This document shows, one piece after another, positions 48,998 to 58,111 of a stretch of 64,000 nt of DNA. The DNA comes from Ottowia sp. Its GTDB lineage: Bacteria > Pseudomonadota > Gammaproteobacteria > Burkholderiales > Burkholderiaceae. The stretch spans positions 1 through 64,000 of the forward strand of contig JADYYQ010000145.1 of the NCBI GenBank assembly GCA_020853585.1, given 5' to 3'. The notes beneath the pieces are model-generated. The model saw only the letters and a list, made by a program, of their open reading frames with translations, had not been told where the DNA came from and did no database searches. Made by a program: the position numbers and the translations under genes. Each line of letters starts with the position of its first letter. The first letter of the stretch is position 1.

Positions 48998-50239
48998 ATG
49001 AAATCGGATACCTCTCTTCTTTCACCCAACACAGTGCTGAGTGATGCTGTGCGTCATGCGCTTGCAGTCACGGAGCGCGGCTGTGACGAGCTTTTGGTAC
49101 AAGCGGATTGGATAAAAAAATTAGTGCGCAGTGAAGCAACCGGTCAGCCTTTACGGATTAAGTTAGGTTTAGATCCCACGGCACCTGATATTCATCTAGG
49201 ACACACGGTTGTACTCAATAAATTGCGTCAATTACAAGATTTGGGGCATACCGTTATTTTTCTAATTGGTGATTTCACCAGCATGATTGGCGACCCTTCG
49301 GGTCGTAATGTGACACGCCCTCCCTTGACACCCGAGCAAATTGAGTCCAACGCAAAGACGTATTACAAACAAGCGAGCATGATATTAGATCCTGCGCGCA
49401 CAGAGATTCGTTACAACAGTGAATGGTCTGATCCCTTGGGCTCGCGCGGCATGATTGGGTTGGCGGCGAAATATACGGTAGCGCGTATTTTGGAGCGCGA
49501 TGATTTTACTAAACGCTATAAGGGCGGCATACCTATTTCGATGCACGAGTTACTCTATCCTTTGATGCAAGGTTATGACTCTGTTGTATTAAAAGCGGAT
49601 TTAGAGCTGGGTGGGACAGATCAAAAATTTAATCTTTTAGTGGGGCGTGAATTACAAAAAGAGCATGATCAAGAACCGCAATGTATCTTGACCATGCCCT
49701 TATTAGAAGGCTTAGATGGGCATGAAAAAATGTCCAAATCAAAAGCCAATTATGTGGGTATTTCGGAGGCGCCCAATGAGATGTTTGGCAAACTGATGAG
49801 CATTTCTGATCCATTGATGTGGCGCTATTACACTTTGCTTTCTTTTGCTTCACTAGAAACGATTGCGCAACTTAAGCATGAAGTGGAGACAGGCCGCAAT
49901 CCCAGAGATGCCAAAGTCTTGTTAGCGCAAGAAATCGTAGCGCGTTTTCATAGTCGTGCTGCCGCTGAAAAAGCACTCGAAGATTTTAACCATCGTGCTA
50001 AAGGTGGGGTGCCTGAAGATGTTGCGCAGATGCATTTATCGGGGGCGCCGCTTGTGGTGACCCAGGTGCTAAAGCAACTGGGTTTAGTGAGTTCTTTGTC
50101 CGAAGCAGTGCGTAATATTGAGCAGCGCGGAGTGAAAGTCGATGGCACAACGATTGCTGACCGTACCTTAGCGTTGGATGTAGGTAGCTATCTAATTCAA
50201 GTGGGTAAACGGCGCTTTGCACGGGTTACACTCAATTAA
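48998..50239 (+). CDS. tyrS: Tyrosyl-tRNA synthetase
   Basis: Class I synthetase charging tRNA-Tyr. HIGH-type motif is HLGH in [17 protein letters not shown] is exact in [13 protein letters not shown], and [15 protein letters not shown] is the tyrosine-site region. A C-terminal S4 RNA-binding domain follows (residues about 350-410). 413 residues matches the long TyrS form of proteobacteria. Confidence 0.97.
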   Translation: MKSDTSLLSPNTVLSDAVRHALAVTERGCDELLVQADWIKKLVRSEATGQPLRIKLGLDPTAPDIHLGHTVVLNKLRQLQDLGHTVIFLIGDFTSMIGDPSGRNVTRPPLTPEQIESNAKTYYKQASMILDPARTEIRYNSEWSDPLGSRGMIGLAAKYTVARILERDDFTKRYKGGIPISMHELLYPLMQGYDSVVLKADLELGGTDQKFNLLVGRELQKEHDQEPQCILTMPLLEGLDGHEKMSKSKANYVGISEAPNEMFGKLMSISDPLMWRYYTLLSFASLETIAQLKHEVETGRNPRDAKVLLAQEIVARFHSRAAAEKALEDFNHRAKGGVPEDVAQMHLSGAPLVVTQVLKQLGLVSSLSEAVRNIEQRGVKVDGTTIADRTLALDVGSYLIQVGKRRFARVTLN

Positions 50240-50439
50240 ATCGTTGTGGGCGATAAAGGCATAAAAGATAGGTGAAGCTTGATTGATGAAAAAATGTAGC
50301 AATATTGAGTTGTTTGCGTCACCTTAGACACTAAGGCCCTCTGTTCTCTTTCGGTCACGTTGTTTTTGCTATTGCGTTATGGTGAGCATGGGGCGGGTGG
50401 ATAGATTTTTATCATGCAGGTTTAGGGTTGAGAGGGCAG

Positions 50440-51228
50440 ATGTACTTTATTGATCACACTACTTATCGGAATACGCACGCGGTAAATAACCGGGTGCGCT
50501 TTTTGGTATTTCACTACACTGAGCTCAACTTTAAAGACTCGGTAGCGGTGTTAACGGGCGATACCGTCAGTGCGCACTATCTTGTCCCTGACCCAGAGGA
50601 TCCATCGTATCTTGCGGCAGGATTTCGTTCTCTGAATATTTTTAATTTGGTGGACGAGCAGGCCCGCGCTTGGCATGCGGGGCTCAGTGCTTGGAAAGCA
50701 CGTCATCATTTAAATGACAGCTCTATTGGTATTGAGATTGTCTATCAACCCCAGCGTCGCTCAGATGGTGTGCTCATTTTTCCAGACTATAACGCGCAAC
50801 AAATTGAGGCGGTCAAAGAGTTAACCCTTGATATTTTACGGCGTTATCCCGATATCGCCCCTCAGAATATTGTGGGCCATGCCGATATCACGACGCGCAA
50901 AATGGATCCTGGCCCACGATTTCCGTGGTATGCGTTTTATCAATGTGGCATTGGCGCATGGTATGACCCCGCTACTAAAAATAAATACTTGGCTCATTTT
51001 CAGCAACATGGTTTACCCGTCGCTGATACTGTTATGCATGCACTGCAACAGTACGGCTACGCTACGCCATCCATAAATCAGCCGCGCGATAGTCAAAAAG
51101 ACGAGGCATGGATACGCGCATTTCAAATGCACTTTCGTCCAAATCAGATCGATGGCTGTGCTGATGAAGAGACCTGTGCGATTCTTTACGCGTTAAACGA
51201 GAAATATTCCTCCGCGTTTGTGACATAA
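50440..51228 (+). CDS. N-acetylmuramoyl-L-alanine amidase, AmiD/Amidase_2 type
   Basis: Zinc amidase that cuts the lactyl-peptide bond of muropeptides. Zn ligands are His in VFHYTEL, His in VGHADI, and Asp in MDPGPRFPW; IGIEIVYQP is also conserved. A C-terminal peptidoglycan-binding-like domain follows (about 190-255). AmiD is normally a lipoprotein, but no signal peptide or lipobox is seen with the start at 50440, which has AGAGGG upstream (a TTG at 50428 is less likely). It may therefore act in the cytoplasm on recycled anhydro-muropeptides, as AmpD does, together with AnmK. Confidence 0.9.
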   Translation: MYFIDHTTYRNTHAVNNRVRFLVFHYTELNFKDSVAVLTGDTVSAHYLVPDPEDPSYLAAGFRSLNIFNLVDEQARAWHAGLSAWKARHHLNDSSIGIEIVYQPQRRSDGVLIFPDYNAQQIEAVKELTLDILRRYPDIAPQNIVGHADITTRKMDPGPRFPWYAFYQCGIGAWYDPATKNKYLAHFQQHGLPVADTVMHALQQYGYATPSINQPRDSQKDEAWIRAFQMHFRPNQIDGCADEETCAILYALNEKYSSAFVT

Positions 51229-51324
51229 ATCCACCGCCTGTTGGGTCCCTTGTTACCTAGCACCTTTGTTTAGGTGATAAATCTTTCGCCTAAATCAATC
51301 TAATTTTAATAATAGAGCATAACG

Positions 51325-53337
51325 ATGCGCATCACTCCTTTTATGTACGGGGCTTTACAAGCAGTCGCAACTTTGTATGTCAACAGCAAGCCTGTGGCCC
51401 AGCGTTCTAACTTAGCTAATAACGAAACAATGACAGGGGCCGTGCCTAATGCATCTGCTTTGCCATTTGCCTGGACGTCGATTAATGAAGCGAGCCAACA
51501 ATTCTTAGGTCATCGTGAAAGTAATCAATGGCCATGGCGCGCTGCTGAGTACACACGTTTGGCCCGGAGTGCGCAAGTGTCGAATGTGATGGTGGATGAA
51601 GATTTAACAGAGACAGCCGTGTTTCGGCTGTTCGGTATGGAGAATGTAGATAATCCAGATGAAAAGCAATTTTTCGAGGAACCTGCTTCGGCTCGGGCGT
51701 TGATTACCGATTTAGTAGAAGATGAAGCGCGGCGTCCCAGAGATCCGATTCTCTATCATCTTGTGAGCAGAGATGATTTAACGTATCCGTCAAAATTAGA
51801 ATTAACTTATCGTATCCGAGGCCATTCACCTGGAGAAACCGCAGACGACACGGTGGTGTGCTCTGGTAAAAAGGTCCCCTCGCTTAGGCAGTTTTTGTTA
51901 AGCGAAACGATGGCGCAAGCAGTGCGCCTTGCTGCAGACGATTTAAGTAAGCATACCCCCTTTACTCTCCGTGAAGCGCAGGCTGCGGAGCTTGCGGATA
52001 TTCGGGTGAGAACAAAAGTGTGTGGCGAGCATCCGCGGACAATGAAAGGAGTAACAGAGCGTCCCTCATCTGTTTTTCATGCTGCGTTACTTCATCCTGC
52101 TTTGAGTACGGTTAATGCGCATTATCCTTTTACGCAAACGCAGGTAGAAAATATTGTGGCTCTTTTTCGTGAAAAATACGCAAGTAAAAGTCATATTACT
52201 TTTATTTTAGGGGAGCAGTTTTCTACTGGGATCGAGCGTGGTTCTGCGGCTTTGTATTTGGCGGCCCATGAACTCAATCATGCCTTGGGTCTTGTCGATG
52301 TAAGTTGGTTTTCAAAGAATGAATGTGAAATTTTGGAGGGGTATTGTCTTGCCCGTGATAAAGCGATTTACGAAAATACCGTAATTGCTTATGATTCAAT
52401 GCCCTTTTTGCCAGCGGGGTGTGCCCAAAATAAACAACCTTTACCCCAAACTTTGATGCCATACGATTACGCGGCACTGAATATGATTGCGCAACGTATT
52501 AGGCAATTAAATGGAGAAAGTGCCACACCCGCAAACGAAGCATCGCGTTTAAAAAGCCCTTATCAAGGCGATACATACTATCGCTTTGATGCAAACGCCA
52601 AAGTCATCGATATTGAAGATTGTCGAAGTGCGGCCGATGTGGCGCAATTTCAAATTTTTCCTGCACGTGCAGGCCATGTGCAGCTAACGATTGTAGATCC
52701 GGGTGGGTGGGATACCTTAGATTTTCGTACATTTCGTACGGCTGTCAATATTGATATACGCCCCGGTGGGGTGCTTCGTTATGATGCGCAAATATTGGCC
52801 CATAGCCAGGCTGTCTGTGATTATCCTGGTTCAGAAGGTGCGGCGCAGCGTAGCGCTGCAGGTTGTCACCCAATATCTGATCAAAAGTGTCAGCTGGACT
52901 ACTCTGCGCGTGGCAATGTGTATTTGCCGATAGATGAGCAGCCGGACAGTTTATTGGAGTCTGTTGTGACAGGGAGTGGCAATGATATTGTGATAGGGAA
53001 TGCTGCTGATAACCTTTTTCACTTGGGCAAAGGGCGTGACACCGTGACAGGCGGGTTAGGTTGTGATGACTACGTGGTGACAAAGGATAGCCGACATTTA
53101 ACGATTACAGATTTTGATCCCCGGTGTGATCGTTTAGTGTTGGACCCAAAACTGGGGATAAGAAATCACGCTCAGTTTTTGCGACATGTGCGTGTGGACA
53201 ATGACGGTCTTGATATACATTTGCATAGGAAAGTGCATGTCACGCTCAAGGGCGTTGCTGACAAAAGCGATGTGACCCCAGAAAATATCTTAGTCCATAC
53301 GTATACAAATCAAAGAATCCATAAAAACATGCTCTGA
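51325..53337 (+). CDS. Serralysin-like RTX metalloprotease
   Basis: 670 residues. The zinc site is H315-E-L-N-H319-A-L-G-L-V-D325: a metzincin-type HExxHxxGxxD with Asp where serralysins have His. About 50 residues later TLMPYDYAALNMIAQ supplies the Met-turn (M378) in the typical serralysin context. The C-terminal part resembles the M10 C-terminal domain, with degenerate RTX nonapeptides near 550-585 (GSGNDIVIG, GKGRDTVTG, GLGCDDYVV) and ITDFDPRCDRLVLD. No Sec signal is obvious, fitting type I secretion, but no transporter genes are in the window. It is likely an exported protease acting on host, prey or environmental protein. Confidence 0.82.
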   Translation: MRITPFMYGALQAVATLYVNSKPVAQRSNLANNETMTGAVPNASALPFAWTSINEASQQFLGHRESNQWPWRAAEYTRLARSAQVSNVMVDEDLTETAVFRLFGMENVDNPDEKQFFEEPASARALITDLVEDEARRPRDPILYHLVSRDDLTYPSKLELTYRIRGHSPGETADDTVVCSGKKVPSLRQFLLSETMAQAVRLAADDLSKHTPFTLREAQAAELADIRVRTKVCGEHPRTMKGVTERPSSVFHAALLHPALSTVNAHYPFTQTQVENIVALFREKYASKSHITFILGEQFSTGIERGSAALYLAAHELNHALGLVDVSWFSKNECEILEGYCLARDKAIYENTVIAYDSMPFLPAGCAQNKQPLPQTLMPYDYAALNMIAQRIRQLNGESATPANEASRLKSPYQGDTYYRFDANAKVIDIEDCRSAADVAQFQIFPARAGHVQLTIVDPGGWDTLDFRTFRTAVNIDIRPGGVLRYDAQILAHSQAVCDYPGSEGAAQRSAAGCHPISDQKCQLDYSARGNVYLPIDEQPDSLLESVVTGSGNDIVIGNAADNLFHLGKGRDTVTGGLGCDDYVVTKDSRHLTITDFDPRCDRLVLDPKLGIRNHAQFLRHVRVDNDGLDIHLHRKVHVTLKGVADKSDVTPENILVHTYTNQRIHKNML

Positions 53338-53822
53338 TAAAAGTGTTCGGTATGCGCAGCGCGTGATTTATTTAGGCTAAGGGTTTTTTAAATGGTATTC
53401 GGGTGTTTACAAAGTCATTGTGGCGATCAGGTGGCGTGTCAGTATGGCTGCTACGATAAATATTAAATTTATATTAAAGGGTGGTTGATCTTTATTCTGC
53501 ACAGTAAAGCGCAGGGCGGATGCGATTGTGGCGGTTCTTATGAAGGCGATTGATGTGTGCGGGCGCTTAGCTTTATGCTGTTTTCGCTGGTTTGTTGCAA
53601 TGTCCTTCATTTAGTAATGCGGTTATTTTGGATGGGTTGCTAGGCAACTAGATTGGCGTGGGCTGTGTGGAATTGTGCAAGCATTGTGCCTGCTAATAAG
53701 GCTAGGCAGCGTCGGCGTTTTTGATCCTTGAGTGGTTGATTATTTTCTATTGCGGCGCCCAAATAGGGCGCTTTTCCAATTAGGTGAGGGCTACTTAATT
53801 GATATCAAATAAAAGTAATATA
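53338..53822. other. 485-bp gap between the metalloprotease and the RNA candidate
   Basis: No gene is supported. A 67-codon minus-strand frame (53407-53610) has no family pattern. The sequence becomes very AT-rich toward 53800-53850, where the promoter of the RNA candidate lies. Confidence 0.4.
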
Positions 53823-53850
53823 TTGTATTTTATAAATAAATTGGTAGAAT
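53823..53850 (+). promoter_or_regulatory. Promoter of the candidate small RNA
   Basis: TTGTAT (53823-53828), a 16-nt AT-rich spacer, TAGAAT (53845-53850, five of six matches to consensus). Predicted start near 53857. Confidence 0.55.
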
Positions 53851-53856
53851 GCGCGC

Positions 53857-53944
53857 AGGGCGGCTTAATTGTTGCCACAAGTGTCTCCTCCACCCCTTTA
53901 ATGGTGTGGATTTAACCCAAGCCAAATTGGCTTGGGTTTTTTTT
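53857..53944 (+). ncRNA. Candidate small RNA, about 88 nt, three hairpins
   Basis: Between a good promoter and a strong intrinsic terminator with no ORF. Predicted structure: stem 1 GGCGGC/GTTGCC (two G-U pairs, loop TTAATT); a single-stranded stretch ACAAGTGTCTCCT; stem 2 CCACCCC/GGTGTGG (one mismatch, loop TTTAAT); stem 3 is the 12-bp terminator. The exposed CTCC could pair with Shine-Dalgarno sequences, as in many Hfq-type regulators. It ends well before the separate rplM promoter. It does not match an RNA family I know. An alternative is a terminated leader of rplM. Confidence 0.55.
53914..53944 (+). terminator. Strong intrinsic terminator
   Basis: AACCCAAGCC and GGCTTGGGTT pair perfectly (12 bp counting inner AA/TT), followed by eight T residues to 53944. 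Confidence 0.92.
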
Positions 53945-53965
53945 AAGCAAAATTTTTCTTTTATC

Positions 53966-53994
53966 TTGCGTGTTTAACTTTGCAGCCATATAAT
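53966..53994 (+). promoter_or_regulatory. Sigma-70 promoter of rplM-rpsI
   Basis: TTGCGT (53966-53971), 17-nt spacer, perfect TATAAT (53989-53994). It leaves a leader of about 160 nt before rplM, long enough for the autoregulatory structure known for L13 operons in other bacteria; I did not resolve one. Confidence 0.78.
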
Positions 53995-54159
53995 GCTCGG
54001 CTTTCCTCTGTGTGTTAGATATAAGCTAAAGATTAGCTGGCACCTTAGGACGGCAAAATATAAAGCCTAATCAGGCAAAAACGAGCGATTGTAACGTGTC
54101 AAAATGCACTAGAGCGGGTGTTTGGCACTGTAGTACTACTCCATATAGTAAGGGAATCC

Positions 54160-54588
54160 ATGAAAACATTTTCCGCCAAACCAGCTGAGGTGACGCGCGA
54201 TTGGTTCGTGATAGACGCAACAGATAAAGTGCTTGGTCGCTTAGCGAGTGAGCTTGCACGTCGCTTGCGCGGGAAGCACAAGCCAGAGTTTACGCCGCAC
54301 GTTGATACCGGCGACTATATCGTTGTTGTGAATGCAGCTAAGCTGGTTGTGACGGGTGCCAAATCCACAGACAAAAAGTACTACCGCCACTCTGGATACC
54401 CCGGGGGCGTTTACGAGACGACGTTTTCAAAGATGCAAGAGCGCTTTCCTGGGCGTGCATTAGAAAAGGCAGTGAAAGGTATGCTTCCTAAGGGGCCGTT
54501 GGGTTATGCGATGATTAAAAAGCTTAAGGTATATGCTGATCACGCTCATCCACATGAGGCGCAACAACCAAAAGTATTAGAGATCTAA
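54160..54588 (+). CDS. rplM: 50S ribosomal protein L13
   Basis: 142-residue large-subunit protein that binds 23S r[23 protein letters not shown] is the family start, with [21 protein letters not shown] and [19 protein letters not shown] further on. The start at 54160 has AAGGGA upstream; the frame is open to 54118 but that part is not conserved. rpsI follows after 17 nt. Confidence 0.98.
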   Translation: MKTFSAKPAEVTRDWFVIDATDKVLGRLASELARRLRGKHKPEFTPHVDTGDYIVVVNAAKLVVTGAKSTDKKYYRHSGYPGGVYETTFSKMQERFPGRALEKAVKGMLPKGPLGYAMIKKLKVYADHAHPHEAQQPKVLEI

Positions 54589-54605
54589 GGGTAAGGGGAC
54601 TTTCT

Positions 54606-54998
54606 ATGATCGGGAATTGGAATTACGGCACTGGCCGGCGCAAGAGTGCAGTAGCTCGGGTTTTTATTAAATCCGGGAAAGGCGAGATTGTCGTAAACAA
54701 CAAGCCAATCAGTGATTATTTTTCACGTGAGACTTCTCTCATGATTGTGCGTCAGCCACTTGAGTTGACTCAAAACGCAAGCACCTTCGATATTAAGGTG
54801 AATGTGGTAGGCGGCGGTGAAACTGGCCAAGCAGGTGCGGTGCGCCACGGTATTACACGTGCACTTATCGACTACGATAGTGCACTTAAGCCAGCATTAT
54901 CTCAGGCAGGTTTTGTTACGCGTGATGCGCGTAGTGTTGAGCGTAAAAAAGTTGGTTTGCACAAAGCGCGTAAGCGTAAACAGTTCTCCAAGCGTTAG
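54606..54998 (+). CDS. rpsI: 30S ribosomal protein S9
   Basis: 130 residues. [19 protein letters not shown] at the N-terminus and the basic C-terminal tail ending KRKQFSKR, which reaches the P-site tRNA. Cotranscribed with rplM; an intrinsic terminator follows 16 bases after the stop. Confidence 0.98.
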   Translation: MIGNWNYGTGRRKSAVARVFIKSGKGEIVVNNKPISDYFSRETSLMIVRQPLELTQNASTFDIKVNVVGGGETGQAGAVRHGITRALIDYDSALKPALSQAGFVTRDARSVERKKVGLHKARKRKQFSKR

Positions 54999-55013
54999 AC
55001 GCTTTGCTTTAAT

Positions 55014-55046
55014 AAAAAAACCGTACGATATGTGCGGTTTTTTTTT
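55014..55046 (+). terminator. Intrinsic terminator of rplM-rpsI
   Basis: CCGTAC (55021-55026) pairs with GTGCGG (55032-55037), extended by a preceding A7 run against the following T9 run. Loop of 5 nt. Confidence 0.9.
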
Positions 55047-55234
55047 AAGCGAAAACTGATTCTTTGTTTCATAAGGCTCTATGCGAAGTGGTTGTAGCAC
55101 CTAGTTTTTTACTTAAAAAACTAGTTACTGAAAAATATGAGGGTTTCAAATTTTTATTGTTGCCCAATATCGCGCCTTCAGCCACACTGCTGTTAGGTAC
55201 ATTTAGAAGTGGTCACCTTTGAATTGGGGGAAAT

Positions 55235-56293
55235 GTGATCAAAGTAGGTATTGTGGGTGGAACGGGGTACACCGGTGTTGAGCTGTTGAGATTGTTGGTG
55301 CAACACCCCGATGTGTCACTCGAAGTCATTACTTCACGTGCTGAGGCAGGTGTTGATGTGGCGCAGATATTTCCATCATTACGGGGACGTCTTGAGCTTG
55401 CATTTAGTGAGCCTAGCACGGCAGCGCTGGCAGCGTGTGATGTGGTATTTTTTGCAACCCCTCATGGTGTGGCGATGCAACAAGCCACTGCCTTGCTTGC
55501 TGCGGGCGTCAAAGTGATCGATTTAGGGGCTGATTTTCGCTTAAAAGATGCGCATGTATTTCAGACATGGTATGGCATGGAACATAGTGCGCCGGCATTA
55601 TTAAAAGAGGCGGTATATGGACTGCCCGAAATTAACCGAAAACAAATCATTAATGCGCGTTTGGTGGGTATGCCAGGATGTTATCCCACGGCCATTCAGC
55701 TGGGTTATGCTCCGTTACTCGCTGAAGAAGGGCAGGGGCGCCCTGCGCTGATTGATACAAGTGCGCTGATTGCAGATGCAAAGTCAGGAGTGTCGGGTGC
55801 GGGTAGAAAAGCAGAGGTATCTATTTTGCTTGCTGAGACAGCGGATAATTTTAAGGCTTATGGTGTCGATGGACATCGCCACCATCCAGAGATTGTGCAA
55901 GGCTTGCAAGCGATTTCGGGTGAGAAGAATATTGGGCTGACCTTTGTGCCGCATTTGGTGCCGATGATCCGAGGTATTCATGCGACCTTGTACGCGCGCA
56001 TATTACCTTCTGCTCGGCATCATGATTTTCAAGGCTTATTTGAAAAATTTTATGCAGACGAGCCGTTTGTGGATGTGATGCCCCCGGGCATTCACCCTGA
56101 AACTCGCTTTGTGCGTGGTTCTAACATGGTGCGCTTAGCGGTTCGCCGTCCGGGTGGGGGTGATATGCTTGTTGTGTTGGTGGTTGAGGATAATTTAGTA
56201 AAAGGTGCTTCTGGTCAAGCGGTGCAATGTATGAATTTGATGTGTGGCTTACCTGAACACGCTGGACTGACGCATATTGCTGTTTTGCCATAG
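55235..56293 (+). CDS. argC: N-acetyl-gamma-glutamyl-phosphate reductase
   Basis: Third step of arginine synthesis, NADPH-dependent. [17 protein letters not shown] is the cofactor loop; the active-site Cys149 is in [17 protein letters not shown] and [11 protein letters not shown] are also conserved. 352 residues. Starts with GTG after GGGGGA. Conserved location between rpsI and the bactofilin gene. Confidence 0.97.
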   Translation: MIKVGIVGGTGYTGVELLRLLVQHPDVSLEVITSRAEAGVDVAQIFPSLRGRLELAFSEPSTAALAACDVVFFATPHGVAMQQATALLAAGVKVIDLGADFRLKDAHVFQTWYGMEHSAPALLKEAVYGLPEINRKQIINARLVGMPGCYPTAIQLGYAPLLAEEGQGRPALIDTSALIADAKSGVSGAGRKAEVSILLAETADNFKAYGVDGHRHHPEIVQGLQAISGEKNIGLTFVPHLVPMIRGIHATLYARILPSARHHDFQGLFEKFYADEPFVDVMPPGIHPETRFVRGSNMVRLAVRRPGGGDMLVVLVVEDNLVKGASGQAVQCMNLMCGLPEHAGLTHIAVLP

Positions 56294-56343
56294 CCTCTGT
56301 TTGTGGTAAATGTTTTGTTTTGATCCAATAACGAGGAGGCAGC

Positions 56344-56757
56344 ATGTTTTTTAAGCGCAAACTTCCGATGATTGACAGTTTGTTAGGCGCCGGTACTTGT
56401 TTTAATGGGGATTTAAAATTTGACGTTGGCTTGCGCTTAGAGGGGGCGGTGAAGGGGCGACTCAATGGTGCGCAGCCGAGCATGTTGATTATTAGCGAGC
56501 ATGCCACAGTTGAAGGCGAGGTCCGAGGCGATCATGTGGTGATTTCTGGGCGAGTGGTGGGTCCAGTTTATGCGGCCTCAATCTTGGAGTTATTGCCGCA
56601 GGCGCAGATTGTGGGCGATATTATGTACGGAATGCTTAAAATTCATAGTGGTGCAGAGGTAACCGGTCAGTTGCTACCCCTTAAAAATGGTGCGACAGCC
56701 CCTTTATTAGCTAGTCCAAAGCGACCGGATCCTAAAGCAGTAGAAGACAAAGCATAA
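56344..56757 (+). CDS. Bactofilin-family cytoskeletal protein
   Basis: 137-residue polymerising protein of the DUF583/bactofilin family. The core (about residues 20-110) is a right-handed beta-helix with short repeated strands (LRLEGAVKGRLNG, ATVEGEVRGDHVVISGRVVG, GDIMYGMLKIHSGAEVTG). Unstructured ends and the N-terminal MFFKRK are typical. Often linked to cell shape and wall enzymes. A GAGGAGG site precedes the ATG. Confidence 0.93.
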   Translation: MFFKRKLPMIDSLLGAGTCFNGDLKFDVGLRLEGAVKGRLNGAQPSMLIISEHATVEGEVRGDHVVISGRVVGPVYAASILELLPQAQIVGDIMYGMLKIHSGAEVTGQLLPLKNGATAPLLASPKRPDPKAVEDKA

Positions 56758-56823
56758 GGCGCAAATGGGGTCTACAATAGTAGGTCAAGTGGTGTTGTGC
56801 CAAAAGTAACTGAGGAGTTGATC

Positions 56824-57198
56824 ATGAAAACAAATACGCAAGTCATTGCGGCTGATAATGTAGAGCCGCCTTCTCCGTTTATTTTCACTGATAGTGCAGC
56901 GAATAAAGTAAAGCAATTGATTAGCGAAGAAGGTAATCCGGCATTAAAGCTCAGAGTGTTTGTTCAGGGCGGAGGATGTTCGGGGTTCCAGTATGGATTC
57001 ACTTTTGATGAGGAAGTGAATGAAGATGACACCACAATTGATAAAAGTGGTGTAGTCCTTTTAGTGGATTCGATGAGTTACCAATATTTGGTGGGCGCGG
57101 AGATTGACTATAAAGAAGATCTTAATGGTGCGCAGTTTGTAATTAAAAACCCTAATGCGTCGACGACATGCGGCTGTGGCTCATCGTTTTCTGTTTAA
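56824..57198 (+). CDS. erpA: Iron-sulfur cluster insertion protein ErpA
   Basis: A-type carrier that delivers [4Fe-4S] clusters to target enzymes. The three ligand Cys are in [11 protein letters not shown] and the C-terminal [11 protein letters not shown]. The start at 56824 follows GAGGAG; the frame is open to 56797. 124 residues. Together with GrxD it covers late cluster delivery. Confidence 0.96.
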   Translation: MKTNTQVIAADNVEPPSPFIFTDSAANKVKQLISEEGNPALKLRVFVQGGGCSGFQYGFTFDEEVNEDDTTIDKSGVVLLVDSMSYQYLVGAEIDYKEDLNGAQFVIKNPNASTTCGCGSSFSV

Positions 57199-57308
57199 TG
57201 GGTTTTTATTAAGTTAAAAAAGCAGTATCTGTATTGCGTGTTGCTGGTTGGCATTGAGATGGCTTAGTGTTCCGCATAGTTTTTCTATCACTTTTTATAC
57301 AGTGATCT

Positions 57309-57348
57309 GCCCTTGATGGCTTGTACGGCGCATCAAGGGCTTTATTTT
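57309..57348 (+). terminator. Intrinsic terminator after erpA
   Basis: GCCCTTGATG and CATCAAGGGC pair perfectly over 10 bp with a 12-nt loop, followed by TTTATTTT. It separates erpA from the convergent DUF3579 gene. Confidence 0.9.
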
Positions 57349-57403
57349 AAGCAGCCGTAAAAAGCCCCGCGCTGTTGACATCGAGTCCCCGTGCTGCGCG
57401 GAC

Positions 57404-57712
57404 TTATTCTAATGAGCAGGCCTGGACGACGACTAAATGGTTGTCGTGTGCAAAATTTAAAACAAAATCGAGCGCTTTAGGGTCAATATCACCCAGTCGT
57501 TCGTCAATGACGACGCACTTAATCTCACCTTGTAGCAATGGACGTACATAAGGTGAGTAGCAAAAACGCGGATCGCGCGTGTCACCAGGGGGGCGAAATT
57601 GCGCCATGACGCCACATAGTCTTTCGGCCCAGTCGCTTGGGCGAAAGGGCTTACCTTCTGTTGTGATGCCTTGGATAAAGAGTTCACGTGGTGGTGGCGC
57701 GGAGTTGGGCAT
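57404..57712 (-). CDS. DUF3579 protein
   Basis: 102 residues. ELFIQGITTEGKPFRPSDWAERLCGVM, YSPYVRPLL and KCVVIDERL are the pattern of DUF3579, a small protein I associate with Burkholderiales and relatives. Function unknown. The start at 57712 (M-P-N-S-A) fits the family; the frame is open to 57769. No clear ribosome site. Confidence 0.8.
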   Translation of the reverse strand: MPNSAPPPRELFIQGITTEGKPFRPSDWAERLCGVMAQFRPPGDTRDPRFCYSPYVRPLLQGEIKCVVIDERLGDIDPKALDFVLNFAHDNHLVVVQACSLE

Positions 57713-58111
57713 AAAGCGCTTATGGTATTTACAAAAATATATTGCAACGATTTTTGCCGTAGCAAGCATTGCGTATTTTGGTGTGGTGTGGGCAGCGTTA
57801 TTGCGTTGCCCTCATGTGCTCGATAACGCCACGCTGTCAAATTCGTGCTGTTTTTTTTAGCGTGTCACGAACCAGGCAGAGGGTATTAACAATCTTACTT
57901 TCGTTTTAACGCAGCGTACTTTTTTCGCTGAGCTATCGTGATTGTTGTTCCAGCCTACACAGAAAAAGCGGATGTCGTGGATATTTTTCACGGCCTGCAA
58001 TGGGTTTGTACCGCATTTCTTATGTTGAGAAGACAGCAAGATCAACACAACGCGCCGTATTGTAGCCTAAGGCCTGTGAGTGAGACGGCTATTTGAGTAT
58101 GTTATGTGCTA
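57713..58111. other. About 400-bp gap between DUF3579 and the pseudouridine synthase
   Basis: No gene is supported. Open frames here are short and lack family patterns. No hairpin with a U-run was found after the pseudouridine synthase stop at 58112. Confidence 0.4.

Noticed and set aside
48745-49032. 95-codon minus-strand frame upstream of tyrS
   Set aside because: Overlaps the tyrS start and has no recognisable features.
50322-50336. CCTTAG-ACA-CTAAGG hairpin after tyrS
   Set aside because: Only a 6-bp stem and no U-run, so not supported as a terminator.
57881-58080. Possible structured RNA between DUF3579 and the pseudouridine synthase
   Set aside because: No promoter-terminator pair and no convincing stems.
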